DNA of 64,000 nucleotides from Streptomyces sp. HUAS CB01. Lineage in GTDB: Bacteria; Actinomycetota; Actinomycetes; Streptomycetales; Streptomycetaceae. The notes under the pieces were generated by a model. It searched no databases and was not told the origin of the DNA. It was given only the letters and a program-made list of their open reading frames with translations. Location: NCBI RefSeq assembly GCF_030406905.1, contig NZ_CP129137.1, forward strand, positions 7,161,501-7,225,500, in the 5' to 3' direction. This document shows positions 34,001 to 42,772 of this stretch, piece after piece. Within the stretch, counting starts at the first letter, position 1, and every line of letters begins with the position of its first letter. The translations under genes were made by a program, and so were the position numbers.

Positions 34001-35266
34001 ATGCGTACCTACCGAGAGCTCTTCCGCGCACCGGAGTTCACCCCGCTGTTCCTCGGCACCACCGCGCAGACCGCCGCCTCGACCACGGGCGGCCTGGCGC
34101 TGGGCACACTCGTCCATGCCGCGACCGGCTCCCCGCTGCTGTCCGCCCTGGCCGTGTTCGGCCCCTCGCTCGCCCAGGTGATCGGCGCGACGACCCTGCT
34201 GTCCGCCGCCGACCGGCTGCCGCCGCGCGCCGCGCTGACGGCGCTTCCGCTGCTGCTCGCGCTCGGTACCGCGGCCATGGCCGTACCCGGACTGCCGGTG
34301 TGGGCGGTCTTCGCCGTGCTGTTCGGCCTCGGGCCGCTCGCGGCCCTCGGGGGCGGGGTACGCGGGGGACTGCTCCACGAGACGCTCACCGCCGACGGCC
34401 ATCTGCTGGGCCGCTCGGTGCTCAACATGTGCGTCGGCGCCATGCAGATCTGCGGATTCGCGGCAGGCGCCGCACTGCTCACCGTGCTCTCGCCGCGTGG
34501 CACGCTCCTCGTGGCCGCCGCGCTGTACGCCGTCGCCGCGGCCGTCGCCCGCACGGGGCTGACCCGCCGGGCGCCCCGGGCCGCCGGGCGGCCCTCGGTG
34601 GCCGAGACCTGGCGGAACAACGCACTCCTGTGGTCCTCCGCCCCACGGCGCCGTGTCTACCTCGCGCTCTGGGTGCCCAACGGTCTCGTGGTCGGCTGCG
34701 AAGCACTCTTCGTGCCGTACGCGCCCCGGCACGCCGGACTCCTTTTCGCGGCGGGCGCGTTGGGCATGCTGGTGGGCGACACCGTCGTCGGGCGTTTCGT
34801 ACCGCCCGGGCTGCGCCGCCGGCTCGGCGCCCCGCTGCGGCTGCTGCTGGCCGCGCCGTACCTGCTGGTCGCCCTGCACCCACCGCCGGCGCTCGCCGCC
34901 GCTGCCGTGGCCCTCGCCTCCACCGGCTTCGCGGCGAGCCTGCTGCTCCAGGAGCGGCTGATGGCACTCACCCCGGACGATCTGCGCGGCCACGCCCTCG
35001 GGCTGCACACCTCCGGCATGCTCACCGTCCAGGGCCTCGCGGCCGTCCTCGCGGGCACCCTCGCCCAGCACACGTCGCCCGCGACCGCGATGGGAGTGAT
35101 GGCCGCGGCCTCGGTCGCCGTCACGCTGCTCCTCGCGCCGGGCCTCGTGGTGCGGGACCCCGAATCGGACGCCCCGGACGCCCCGGACGCCCCGGACGCC
35201 CCGGACGCGGCGGACGCGGCGGACGCGGCGGACGCGGCGGGCCGACGGTCCCGGCAGGCACGGTGA
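34001..35266 (+). CDS. Major facilitator superfamily transporter
   Basis: 421 residues, about 11-12 hydrophobic segments beginning TPLFLGTTAQTAASTTGGLALGTLV. It resembles small MFS exporters without a clear drug-class motif. The C-terminal tail is a repeat, Asp-Ala-Pro four times then Asp-Ala-Ala four times, encoded by 9-bp tandem units, and is not part of the membrane domain. ATG at 34001; the frame extends upstream without coding character. Divergent ArsR-like regulator suggests substrate-induced expression. Confidence 0.88.
   Translation: MRTYRELFRAPEFTPLFLGTTAQTAASTTGGLALGTLVHAATGSPLLSALAVFGPSLAQVIGATTLLSAADRLPPRAALTALPLLLALGTAAMAVPGLPVWAVFAVLFGLGPLAALGGGVRGGLLHETLTADGHLLGRSVLNMCVGAMQICGFAAGAALLTVLSPRGTLLVAAALYAVAAAVARTGLTRRAPRAAGRPSVAETWRNNALLWSSAPRRRVYLALWVPNGLVVGCEALFVPYAPRHAGLLFAAGALGMLVGDTVVGRFVPPGLRRRLGAPLRLLLAAPYLLVALHPPPALAAAAVALASTGFAASLLLQERLMALTPDDLRGHALGLHTSGMLTVQGLAAVLAGTLAQHTSPATAMGVMAAASVAVTLLLAPGLVVRDPESDAPDAPDAPDAPDAADAADAADAAGRRSRQAR
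35168..35239 (+). repeat. 9-bp tandem repeats inside the MFS C-terminus
   Basis: Four units of GACGCCCCG followed by four of GACGCGGCG, in frame, encoding (D-A-P)4 then (D-A-A)4. This is a slippage-prone coding tail. Confidence 0.9.
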
Positions 35267-35312
35267 CGGTACGCCGCGGGCGTGAGCACCAGGAGAGGCC
35301 GTGAACGCGGCC

Positions 35313-35475
35313 GACCACGCGGTGGTCCTCCGCGCCCGCGTCCCGCCGGACCACGCGGTGGGCCTCGGCCCGCGTCCCGCCCGAGCCGTGCGGTGGTCCT
35401 CACCGCGCGCCCGCGTCCCGCCCGACCACGCGGTGGGCCTCCGCGCCCGCGTCCCGCCCGAGCCGTGCCGCGCGG
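35313..35475. repeat. About 36-bp degenerate tandem repeat at the end of the ECF gene
   Basis: Units sharing GACCACGCGGTGG and CGCGTCCCGCC blocks begin at 35313, 35349, 35383, 35424 and 35460. The array spans the gap after the MFS gene and the last ~25 codons of the convergent ECF sigma gene, which therefore ends in repeat-derived residues. Confidence 0.75.
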
Positions 35476-36821
35476 AGCGTCAGATGGTGCCGTTCCGGCA
35501 GGCTCGTCGTACGGGCCGCCGCCGCACGGTAGTCACGCGCCGCCCCCGCGCGGTCGCCGGCCATCTCCAGCAGGTGCGCCCGTACCGCGTACAGCCGGTG
35601 ATGACCCGTCAGCCGACCGCTCGCCTCCAGATCGGCCACCATCCGCAGGCCGGTCTCGGGACCGTGCACCATGGCCGCGGCGACGGCGCGGTTGAGCCGC
35701 ACAACGGGACTGTCCGACAACTGCTCCAGCACCCCGTACAGCGCGAGGATCTGGGGCCAGTCCGTGTCCTCGACCGTCTCCGCCTCGTCGTGCACGGCGG
35801 CCACGGCCGCCTGCACCTGGTACGGCCCGAGCCTCCCGCGCGGCAGGACCTCGGTGATCAGGGCCACGCCCTCGGCGACCGCAGCCCTGTCCCAGAGCGT
35901 CCGGTCCTGTTCGCCGAGCGGGACCAGCTCGCCGCCGGGCCCCGTACGGGCCGCGCTCCGAGCCTGGGTGAGCAGCATCAGCGCCAGCAGCCCCGCGACC
36001 TCGTCGTCCTTCGGGAGCAGCCGGTGCAGCGCGCGGGCCAGCCGGATCGCCTCCACCGAGAGTTCGACGCGCTGGAGATCGTCGCCGGCGCCGGCCGCGT
36101 ACCCCTCGTTGAAGATCAGGTACAGCACGTGCAGCACGGCGTCGAGCCGGCGCTGCCGGTCCTCCCCTCCGGGCAGGCGGAACGGCACCCCGGACGCCCT
36201 GATGCGCTGTTTGGCCCGGCTGATCCGCTGGGCCATCGTCGCCTCCGGCACCATGAACGCCCGTGCGATCTCCGCCGTCGTCAGTCCGCCGACCGAACGC
36301 AGGGTCAGCGCGATCGCCGCGGAGGGCGTGAGCGCCGGGTGACAGCACAGGAACAGCAGGGTCAGGGTGTCGTCCCGGCCCGTCGCGTCATCGTGGTCCG
36401 CCCCCGGCGCCGTCCAGTGGTCGGCGGGTTCGCGGACCGCGGCGAGATCCTCCCGGCGGCGCCGCGCCTGCTCACTGCGCACCTGCTCGGTCATGCGCCG
36501 GCTCGCCACCTGGATGAGCCAGCCCCGCGGATTGCGTGGAAGGCCCTCTTCGGGCCACTGCACCGCGGCCGCGAGCAGCGCTTCCTGGACGGCGTCCTCC
36601 GCGGCGGCGAAATCCCGGAAGCGCCGCGTGAGCACACCGACGACCTGCGGCGCGAGCGCACGCAGCAGGTCCTCGGCGTCGTGTTCACCGACCGGCGCGC
36701 CCGCGCCGGCCGCGTCCCCGGTCACCGGCGCGCCCGCGCCGGCCGCGTCCCCGGTCACCGGCTCGTCCGCGCCGGCCGCGTCCCCGGTCACCGGCTCGTC
36801 CGCGCCGGCCGGAACACTCAC
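35400..36821 (-). CDS. ECF sigma factor, ECF42-like (YCII/DGPF-associated)
   Basis: 473 residues. Sigma region 2 is VGVLTRRFRDFAAAEDAVQEALLAA; region 4 includes GGLTTAEIARAFMVPEATMAQRISRAK. A ~280-residue C-terminal helical, TPR-like extension follows, as in the ECF42 group. No anti-sigma factor gene is present. Instead a YCII/DGPF gene overlaps its start by GTGA at 36818-36821, the standard partner of this group. The first ~45 residues before region 2 are repeat-derived (P-V-T-G-D-A-A-G-A units). The C-terminus is also repeat-derived. Confidence 0.9.
   Translation of the reverse strand: MSVPAGADEPVTGDAAGADEPVTGDAAGAGAPVTGDAAGAGAPVGEHDAEDLLRALAPQVVGVLTRRFRDFAAAEDAVQEALLAAAVQWPEEGLPRNPRGWLIQVASRRMTEQVRSEQARRRREDLAAVREPADHWTAPGADHDDATGRDDTLTLLFLCCHPALTPSAAIALTLRSVGGLTTAEIARAFMVPEATMAQRISRAKQRIRASGVPFRLPGGEDRQRRLDAVLHVLYLIFNEGYAAGAGDDLQRVELSVEAIRLARALHRLLPKDDEVAGLLALMLLTQARSAARTGPGGELVPLGEQDRTLWDRAAVAEGVALITEVLPRGRLGPYQVQAAVAAVHDEAETVEDTDWPQILALYGVLEQLSDSPVVRLNRAVAAAMVHGPETGLRMVADLEASGRLTGHHRLYAVRAHLLEMAGDRAGAARDYRAAAARTTSLPERHHLTLRAARLGRDAGAEAHRVVGRDAGAR
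36691..36812 (-). repeat. 33-bp tandem repeat in the ECF sigma N-terminus
   Basis: Three full units and a partial fourth (starts 36691, 36724, 36757, 36790), each 33 bp = 11 codons, encoding Gly-Ala-x-x-Pro-Val-Thr-Gly-Asp-Ala-Ala. In frame, so copy-number change would only alter length. Confidence 0.92.
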
Positions 36822-37222
36822 AGGTCCTCGGACGGCGCGGACATCACCTGGCGCACCTCGATCGGCATGTTCAGCGGAGCGCCGCCGGGCCCGGGAGCGG
36901 ACGACACATGGGCCGCCAGCTCCACCGCCCGCTCGGGCGTCTCGCAGTCGACGATCCAGTACCCCGCCAGGAACTCCTTGGTCTCCGGGAACGGTCCTTC
37001 GGTCACCACCGGCGCGACGCCCCCGGACCCGGCGCGGACGATCTTCGCGGCCTCGGGCATCGCCAGGCCCTGGCCGTCCACCCACTCACCGCTGTCCGCG
37101 AGCCTCTTGTTCACGTCGTTCATGAACTCCATGTGCGCCCGGATCTCCCCGGGGGTCCAGGCTTCGATCCGGGGAAAGTCGACGGTCGACTCGCTGAACT
37201 GCATCAACAGCATGTACTTCAT
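36818..37222 (-). CDS. YCII/DGPF-domain protein partnered with the sigma factor
   Basis: 134 residues, YCII fold. MKYMLLMQFSE is the usual opening. VVTEGPFPETKEFLAGYWIVD supplies the D/E-G-P-F motif and conserved residues, and the C-terminus reads the expected I-E-V-R-Q-V. DGPF proteins are the constant neighbours of ECF42 sigma factors; their role is not established. ATG at 37222 has AAGGAGCGG upstream. It is the first gene of a two-gene operon with the sigma factor (4-bp overlap). Confidence 0.92.
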   Translation of the reverse strand: MKYMLLMQFSESTVDFPRIEAWTPGEIRAHMEFMNDVNKRLADSGEWVDGQGLAMPEAAKIVRAGSGGVAPVVTEGPFPETKEFLAGYWIVDCETPERAVELAAHVSSAPGPGGAPLNMPIEVRQVMSAPSEDL

Positions 37223-37410
37223 GGTCCGCTCCTTGTCCTGCGGGCGCCCCTGCGACGCTCTCACGGGTAGGTAGAAGCAGGCGCCGCGTTCTCGACGTCC
37301 CGACGCGCCTTTCTCGCAAGATCTTTTCGCGCGTCCCTCCCCGTGAGCCGGACGCCGGTGGCGACGGGGGCCGCCGGCCGGGCCCGGGGCGGCGGGCCCG
37401 GCCGGCGACG

Positions 37411-38025
37411 TCAGCCGAGCTTGTCCACCGCCGTGCGCGCGGTCCTGCGGAACGCCGCGACCGGGGCGTCGTCGAAGTCGCCCATGCCGCCCCAGGTGAC
37501 CACGGTGACGGTCCGCCCGTCCCGGCCCACCGCGAACAGATGGACATCGGTGGCGCCGAAGTCGTGCGCCGTGTGCACCCCGTACAGCCGGGCGCCGTCC
37601 TCCACCGGTACCCGGCCGTAGTTCCTTCCCTCGGCCCGGGTCCGCGGATCCTGCTGCTCGACCCGCGCGGCACAGCTGCGAACGGCCTTGTGCCACAGGG
37701 CGACCAGCGAGCGGGCACGGGCCGCGTCGCGTTCCACGACGACGACCTGGGAAGCGCCCGCGTCCAGTTCGGTGCGGAACACACGATGGCGGGCGATGGA
37801 CGCGGGCAGGGCCTCACCCACGCAGAACGGCAGCGGGTCCGGTACGCCCGCCGTCACCGGCCCGGCCGTCCAGGGGGACGACGGGTGCGGCGGCAGGTCA
37901 CGGGGCTCGAGGAACGCGGGGTGGGCACGGGCCGGGGTCGCACGCTCCGGTGCGACGGCGGACGCGGGCGCCGCCGCCAGGGCGAGCAGGGCGGAGGCGA
38001 GGGCGAGGGCTGCGGCGGATCTCAT
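37411..38025 (-). CDS. Secreted protein, possibly PknH-like sensor domain
   Basis: 204 residues with a clear signal peptide (MRSAAALALASALLALAAAP, cleavage near Ala-Ser-Ala). The mature part has two Cys (LPFCVGE and VRSCAAR) that could form a disulfide, and an alternating beta/alpha pattern ending VVTWGGMGDFDDAPVAAFRRTAR. This resembles extracellular PknH-type sensor domains, but the match is by eye and weak. No lipobox. ATG at 38025 with GGAGACCC upstream. Two 19-bp direct repeats lie 44-84 bp upstream. Confidence 0.75.
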   Translation of the reverse strand: MRSAAALALASALLALAAAPASAVAPERATPARAHPAFLEPRDLPPHPSSPWTAGPVTAGVPDPLPFCVGEALPASIARHRVFRTELDAGASQVVVVERDAARARSLVALWHKAVRSCAARVEQQDPRTRAEGRNYGRVPVEDGARLYGVHTAHDFGATDVHLFAVGRDGRTVTVVTWGGMGDFDDAPVAAFRRTARTAVDKLG

Positions 38026-38068
38026 ACGGGTCTCCGTTCGGCGGGAGGGGCATGCGGCACGGGCTCCC

Positions 38069-38109
38069 CGGATCGGTCCTCGGGTACGCACGGATCGGTC
38101 CTCGGGTAC
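38069..38109. repeat. Two 19-bp direct repeats, period 22, upstream of the secreted protein gene
   Basis: 38069-38087 and 38091-38109 are identical (CGGATCGGTCCTCGGGTAC). A 22-bp period places both on one face of the helix, suiting cooperative binding of an activator or repressor. The 5' ends are 44 and 66 bp from the start codon. Confidence 0.8.
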
Positions 38110-38178
38110 ATATACCGACACATCGGCATGCCGCGCGGTTGTACGGAGGAGTGTCGACCGGGTCCCCGGAGTGACGAC

Positions 38179-38664
38179 TCAGCCCGCCCGCAGCCGCGGC
38201 GCCCGGCCCGCCGCCGGCACCGGGCTCCCGTCCCGCCCCAGCTCGTCCCGTAGCGCCGCCGCCCAGCGGGTCAGCCCGCCGACGTCGATCCCGTACGGCC
38301 GCCCGGTCGCGTACGGGGCGAGCGAATCGGCGCCCCGGGTCAGCAGCGCGGCGCCGCCCGTGCGATTGCCGCGTGCGGCGTGGGTCAGCCCCACCGCCAG
38401 CTGCGCCAGCCCCCGCCACAGCCCGCGCTCCTCGTCCGGCCCGGACTTCCAGGCGTCCTCCAGCACCTCGTGGGCGTGGAACGGCATGCCCGCGTCCAGC
38501 AGTCGCTGGGCCTCGGCCAGCGTCTGCTCCGGCGTGCGGACCACCCCTTCCGGCTGCCGGTCCACCCCTTCCTCCCCGTACGGAAGCGGCCGGCCCAGCG
38601 CGTCCCGAGGACGCGCGTTGCGCGCCCGGCCCTCGTCATCGCGATCCCTCGACGTCCTGGTCAC
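38179..38664 (-). CDS. DUF309 domain protein
   Basis: 161 residues. DUF309 signature: LDAGMPFHAHEVLEDAW, then WRGLAQLAVGLTHAARGN and a G-A-A-x-L-L-x-R-G turn. The family is all-helical with conserved His/Glu and unknown function. GTG at 38664 is used because starts further upstream would run into the tRNA gene region; RDRDDEGRARNARPRD is a charged disordered N-terminus. Confidence 0.88.
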   Translation of the reverse strand: MTRTSRDRDDEGRARNARPRDALGRPLPYGEEGVDRQPEGVVRTPEQTLAEAQRLLDAGMPFHAHEVLEDAWKSGPDEERGLWRGLAQLAVGLTHAARGNRTGGAALLTRGADSLAPYATGRPYGIDVGGLTRWAAALRDELGRDGSPVPAAGRAPRLRAG

Positions 38665-38810
38665 GCCCCGATTGTCACTCCTCACCGGCCATCGGGCCCA
38701 ACGGGCGGGCCCGCGGCGCACGGCGGGGCCCGTGTCCTCGAGCAGGGCGCGGATTGGGGTAATGTTCTCTTGCGCGCTCGGCCGGGGCCCAGCCCCGGGG
38801 ATGCACGCAT

Positions 38811-38880
<70 letters not shown>

Positions 38881-38884
<4 letters not shown>

Positions 38885-38898
38885 CTTTTCGAAGTCGG
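38881..38898 (+). other. UUCG-tetraloop hairpin at the tRNA 3' trailer
   Basis: CCGACTT-TTCG-AAGTCGG forms a perfect 7-bp stem with a UUCG loop. It overlaps the last four tRNA bases, so it competes with the acceptor stem in the precursor. Copy 1 has a similar CGACTT-TTG-AAGTCG. Confidence 0.6.
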
Positions 38899-38940
38899 CG
38901 TCGCTGTTCGGCGACGAGGAGGCCGCTTCCGGAGTTCGTC

Positions 38941-38965
38941 CGGGAACGGCCTTCTGCCGTTCCCG
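38941..38965 (+). terminator. Hairpin downstream of tRNA-Pro copy 2
   Basis: Perfect 10-bp stem CGGGAACGGC/GCCGTTCCCG with a 5-base loop, 57 bases past the tRNA. The downstream arm repeats again as GTTCCCGGTTCCTGTG. No T-run. The remaining bases up to 39142 hold nothing I can identify. Confidence 0.6.
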
Positions 38966-39142
38966 GTTCCTGTGCCGTGCGTTCCCGGTTCCTGTGTCAC
39001 GGCGAGGGCGGGAGGATCCCCGGGGGAGCCCGCGTCCCAGGTGATCGACGGGTCCGGGCGGCCGGGCGGCGGCGCCGCCCGCGCGACGGGCACTCCGGCC
39101 CCGAACTCGCGGGACCGGCCCCGTGTCCGGCCGGCCGCACCG

Positions 39143-39802
39143 TCAGCGCACGATCGCGACCGCCGTGACCACGAGCCCCGACTCGACGAGCCAGCGTCCG
39201 TCGAAGCCCGTGAGCGGACGGCCGTCGACGACCGGGCCCTCGACGAGCAGCCGCGCGTGGAACGTGGCGTCGTCGGGGTCGATCGTGAGTGCCGCCTCCT
39301 CGAAGTCCAGCCATCGCCGGGCCAGCGGGTACCAGGCCTTGTAGACGCTCTCCTTGGCGCTGAACAGCAGCCGGTCCCAGCAGACTTCAGGGCGAAGGGC
39401 GCTCAGCCGGTCCAGCGCCGCGCGCTCCCCGGGGAGGGTGACCAGGTCGCGGACTCCCGCGTCGGGCAGGGGCAGATGGGGCTCGGCGTCCAGGCCGATC
39501 GTCACGACGTCGGCGGCACGTGCGACCGCCGCCGCCCGGTAGCCCTGGCAGTGCGTCATCGCGCCGACCGCGCCGGCCGGCCACTGCGGAGCCCTCGCCG
39601 CTCCCGGCAGGATCGGCCCCGGGGCGAAGCCGAGTTCCTCGAGCGCCCTGCGGGCGCACGCCCGTACCGTGCCGAACTCCCGCTGCCGTTCGGGCACGGC
39701 GTTCGCCACGACCGCACGTTCCTCGGGGTACATCTCCGACACCTGCGGGTCGCCGAACACCTCGCAGACCGCGATCGGCGGGGGCAGCAACTTGCCGATC
39801 AT
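39143..39802 (-). CDS. 4'-phosphopantetheinyl transferase
   Basis: 219 residues, EntD/Sfp-type transferase. It moves phosphopantetheine from CoA to the Ser of carrier proteins of polyketide, non-ribosomal peptide or siderophore systems. Motifs: RACARRAL, PQWPAGAVGAMTHC, magnesium site TIGLDAEPHLPLP (D105, E107) and WDRLLFSAKESVYKAWYPL (K150, E151, K155). The ATG at 39802 forms an ATGA overlap with the phosphoesterase stop, so the two are coupled. No carrier-protein cluster is in the window; it probably serves remote clusters. Confidence 0.93.
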   Translation of the reverse strand: MIGKLLPPPIAVCEVFGDPQVSEMYPEERAVVANAVPERQREFGTVRACARRALEELGFAPGPILPGAARAPQWPAGAVGAMTHCQGYRAAAVARAADVVTIGLDAEPHLPLPDAGVRDLVTLPGERAALDRLSALRPEVCWDRLLFSAKESVYKAWYPLARRWLDFEEAALTIDPDDATFHARLLVEGPVVDGRPLTGFDGRWLVESGLVVTAVAIVR

Positions 39803-40713
39803 GCGCACGCTCCGTCCGGCACCAGCGGGAAGACCTCCACGGGACGCCCCGGCGTACCCGGCCGTTTGCGCCACTCCCGCGGATAGCCGAGGGACACCTC
39901 CTGGTGCGGCACGCCCTCCCACCAGACCAGCCGGGGGATGTGCAGATGGCCGTGGACGACGGCGGCCGCACGGAACCGGCGCGGCCAGTCGGCCGTCGCC
40001 TCCGTCCCGCACCACAGGGCGAACTCCGGGTGCCGCAGCACCCTGGTGGGCTCGCGCACCAGCGGAAAGTGATTGACCAGCACGGTCGGCAGCTCCGGCG
40101 GCACATCGGCCAGCCTGGCCTCCGTGATCTCCAGCCGGGCCCGGCACCAGGCGTCCCGTGACGGATGGGGGTCGGGGTGCAGCAGGAACTCGTCCGTGCA
40201 CATCACACCGGCCCGCTCCGCGATCGCGAGCGCCTCCGCTGCGGAGCGCGCTCCGGCGGGCCGGAAGGAGTAGTCGTACAGCACGAACAGCGGGGCGATC
40301 GCCACCGGTCCGCCGGGTCCCTCCCAGACCGGGAAGGGGTCCTCGGGAGTGACCACCCCCAGCTCCCGGCAGAGCCGCACCAGGTGCTCGTAGCGCTCCT
40401 CGCCGCGAAGCCGCACCGGGTCGCCGGGGGGCGTCCACAGCTCGTGGTTGCCCGGCGTCCAGACCACCTTGGCGAAGCGCCCCGCCAGTAGCTCCAGCGC
40501 CCGGCGCACGTCCTCGACGTGCTCGCCGACGTCACCGGCGACCAGCAGCCAGTCCTCGTCCGACTCGGGGCGCAGCCTCTCGACGATGCCGCGGTTCTCG
40601 GCGAAGCGGACATGCAGATCGCTGACGGCCACGAGCCTGGGGCCGCCCCGAGTGCCGTGCCCGGCGCCGGTCTCCGCGGCCACCGCCGGGCCGCCACGGA
40701 CCTCATAGCTCAC
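39799..40713 (-). CDS. Calcineurin-like metallophosphoesterase
   Basis: 304 residues. Dimetal motifs in order: VAVSDLHVRF (D-x-H), LLVAGDVGE (G-D), VVWTPGNHELW (G-N-H-E), LVNHFPL and AAVVHGHLHIPR (G-H-x-H). It hydrolyses a phosphoester. The arrangement PPTase plus this phosphoesterase is common in Streptomyces, so the phosphoesterase may act on CoA or a carrier-linked phosphodiester; this is inference. GTG at 40713 is preferred; TTG at 40770 is in frame. Confidence 0.9.
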   Translation of the reverse strand: MSYEVRGGPAVAAETGAGHGTRGGPRLVAVSDLHVRFAENRGIVERLRPESDEDWLLVAGDVGEHVEDVRRALELLAGRFAKVVWTPGNHELWTPPGDPVRLRGEERYEHLVRLCRELGVVTPEDPFPVWEGPGGPVAIAPLFVLYDYSFRPAGARSAAEALAIAERAGVMCTDEFLLHPDPHPSRDAWCRARLEITEARLADVPPELPTVLVNHFPLVREPTRVLRHPEFALWCGTEATADWPRRFRAAAVVHGHLHIPRLVWWEGVPHQEVSLGYPREWRKRPGTPGRPVEVFPLVPDGACA

Positions 40714-40751
40714 GGTGCACTTCCCAGCTCCTCGGCGACACGGCGGTACGA

Positions 40752-40794
40752 CGGCGGTACGGCGGTTCAACGCCGGCGGTACGGCGGCTCAACG
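40752..40794. repeat. 21-bp direct repeat, period 22, upstream of the phosphoesterase
   Basis: 40752-40772 and 40774-40794 share CGGCGGTACGGCGG-Y-TCAACG (one mismatch), preceded by a half copy at 40741. Likely promoter-proximal repeat or slippage product. Confidence 0.75.
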
Positions 40795-40895
40795 ACGGCA
40801 CGCGCCGGGCCGGTTCCCCGGAACGGCGGCGCACACCGGGGTGCGTCCCGCAGCGGGTGCGGTCCGGCGCCCGGAGTCAGGATAATGCGATCAGT

Positions 40896-41357
40896 TCACG
40901 GTGTGAGACCGCTGCCGTACGGGGCGTACAGATCCAGCAGCCTCACCCGGGCCGAGTGCAGCCGATGCGCCAGGACGCGGCCGACCCACTGGCCGATCGC
41001 CGAGCCGAACGCGGGGTCGGCGTCCATCAGCATCCGGACGGGGACCGCGTCGAACTCCTGGGCGCGTACCGGGGTCATGGCCTCGGCGCCCAACTGCCAG
41101 ACGTACGGCGGGAACAGCCATGACCACCCCACGAGTTCGCCGAAGCCCAGGTTCTCGATCACGGCGGGTCGGCGGCCGGGAACGCGGATGTCCAGTGTGA
41201 CGGTGCCGGACCGGATGATCCAGAACCGGTCGGCGAGGCGGCCCTCCTCGAAGACACGGGCCCCTTCGGGGAACTTGACGTCCCTGGCCATCTCCATCAG
41301 CCTGCCGCGGTGCTCGGTGGACAGGGCGGCTGTGATCCGTATCGAAGAGCTGCTCAT
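40896..41357 (-). CDS. Cyclic-nucleotide-binding-domain protein without DNA-binding domain
   Basis: 153 residues. A single cNMP-binding beta-roll: FPEGARVFEEGRLADRFWIIRSGTVTL, then LGFGELVGWSWLF in the phosphate-cassette position, where the canonical E-x-x-x-R-x-A is poorly conserved. The chain ends after the C-helix, with no Crp/Fnr helix-turn-helix. ATG at 41357 has GGAGG 7 bases upstream. It may be a stand-alone sensor acting on a partner protein; no neighbour is an obvious partner. Confidence 0.85.
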   Translation of the reverse strand: MSSSSIRITAALSTEHRGRLMEMARDVKFPEGARVFEEGRLADRFWIIRSGTVTLDIRVPGRRPAVIENLGFGELVGWSWLFPPYVWQLGAEAMTPVRAQEFDAVPVRMLMDADPAFGSAIGQWVGRVLAHRLHSARVRLLDLYAPYGSGLTP

Positions 41358-41639
41358 CGCGGTGCCTCCGTTCGCCTCAAGCCCATCGTGAGGCGTCCGG
41401 GCGCCGAACGCACGGCCTGCCGCCGGAACCCCCGGCCCGCGGCCCGAACCTCCTGCCCGCTGCCGGGAACGTCGGCCGTCTGCGGGGAGCGTCGGCCGTG
41501 GACGGATCCACGGGCCGGGGGCCCGACCGCACCGGAACCGACGCCGCAACGACCTGCGGTGTCGGCCCGCGGCCCGTTGCGGGTGCCCGGGAGGCACCGA
41601 GGTTTTCCCCGCGCGGCCGCCCGCTCGTGGGGCGGTCGA

Positions 41640-42530
41640 TCACTGGACGGCCGCGTCCCGGAGCGCGTCGAGCAGACCGCGCAGCGCCGGGGTGTCCGGC
41701 GCCGTGTCGCGGACGGCCGCGTGGACGGCGCGCACCGGCTCGGGCCGCCGCACCTTCCGGACCACGACACCGGGGTGGGGGGAGCGCAGTCCGGTCAGCG
41801 GGATCATGCCGATGCCGAGGCCGGCCGCCACGAAGCCCTGCGCCGTGGCGTAGTCCTCGCTGTCCACGACGAAGTCCGGGCGGAATCCGGCGGTGGCGCA
41901 CGCGTCGACCACGGCGTCCAGGCACGGGCCGGGCCATTCGCTGCGGACCCAGGGCTCGTCGGCGAGCTCGGTGAGATCGACGACACGTCTCGTGGCCAGC
42001 GGGTGCCCCTTGGGCAGCACGGCCCGGTACGGGTCGTCGAGCAGATGCTCCAGGCGGACGCCGTCCACGGACCCCTCGTGCGGACGCACCACGAGGGCCA
42101 GATCGGCCTCACCCCGCACGACCTCCGGCAGGGGGTCCGACGAGCCGGTCAGCCTGAGCTCCACCCGGACGCCGGGGCGGTCGCGCCGCAGCCGGGCGAG
42201 GGCGGGCGCGACCAGCGGCGCGCCGACCGTGGCGAAGTAGCGCACGGACAGCCGGCCCGTGCGGCCCTCCCGCAGATCGGCCAGGGCCGTCTCCGCCTCC
42301 GCGACCTGGCGTCCGATGGCTGCGGCGTGCTCGGTGAGCAGCAACCCGGCCGCCGTGGGCCGTACGCCCCTGCCGACGCGTTCGAGCAGTGCGATGCCTG
42401 CCTCCTTCTCCAGGGTGGCGACCTGCTGGCTGACGGCGGACGGCGTGTATCCGAGCCGTGCGGCCGCGGCAGTGACCGAACCGCTGCCGACGACCGCCCG
42501 CAGGATCTGCATGCGCCTCACATCAAGCAT
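41640..42530 (-). CDS. LysR-family transcriptional regulator
   Basis: 296 residues. N-terminal helix-turn-helix LDVRRMQILRAVVGSGSVTAAAARLGYTPSAVSQQVATLEKEAG, followed by a LysR substrate-binding domain (GRLSVRYFATVGAPLVAPAL, AQGFVAAGLGIGMIPL). It is divergent from the EamA transporter and probably controls it. ATG at 42530; a much longer upstream frame reads the shadow of the EamA gene. Confidence 0.93.
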   Translation of the reverse strand: MLDVRRMQILRAVVGSGSVTAAAARLGYTPSAVSQQVATLEKEAGIALLERVGRGVRPTAAGLLLTEHAAAIGRQVAEAETALADLREGRTGRLSVRYFATVGAPLVAPALARLRRDRPGVRVELRLTGSSDPLPEVVRGEADLALVVRPHEGSVDGVRLEHLLDDPYRAVLPKGHPLATRRVVDLTELADEPWVRSEWPGPCLDAVVDACATAGFRPDFVVDSEDYATAQGFVAAGLGIGMIPLTGLRSPHPGVVVRKVRRPEPVRAVHAAVRDTAPDTPALRGLLDALRDAAVQ

Positions 42531-42772
42531 GCAGTACAGGTTAATGGTGTGTGCACGACTTTTCACTTTTCCTGTCGAAAGGGAGGGAGGACCGTGGTGG
42601 TGGGCGACAGGGAGCACCGGCGAGGGGAGACGGGACATGACGAGCGGTGGACGGGGCGCGAGCGGACCGGGCGGCCCCGGACGGGGCGGTGCCGGGCGAT
42701 GGACGGCGGGACGGTGGACGACGGCACGAGCAGGAGCCGGCCGACGGACGACCGGGCTCGGCGGAGCCCGGT

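Noticed and set aside
26404..38810. Integrative element between the two tRNA-Pro genes
   Set aside because: No integrase, excisionase, transfer or phage gene; genes between are ordinary chromosomal types with the same codon bias.
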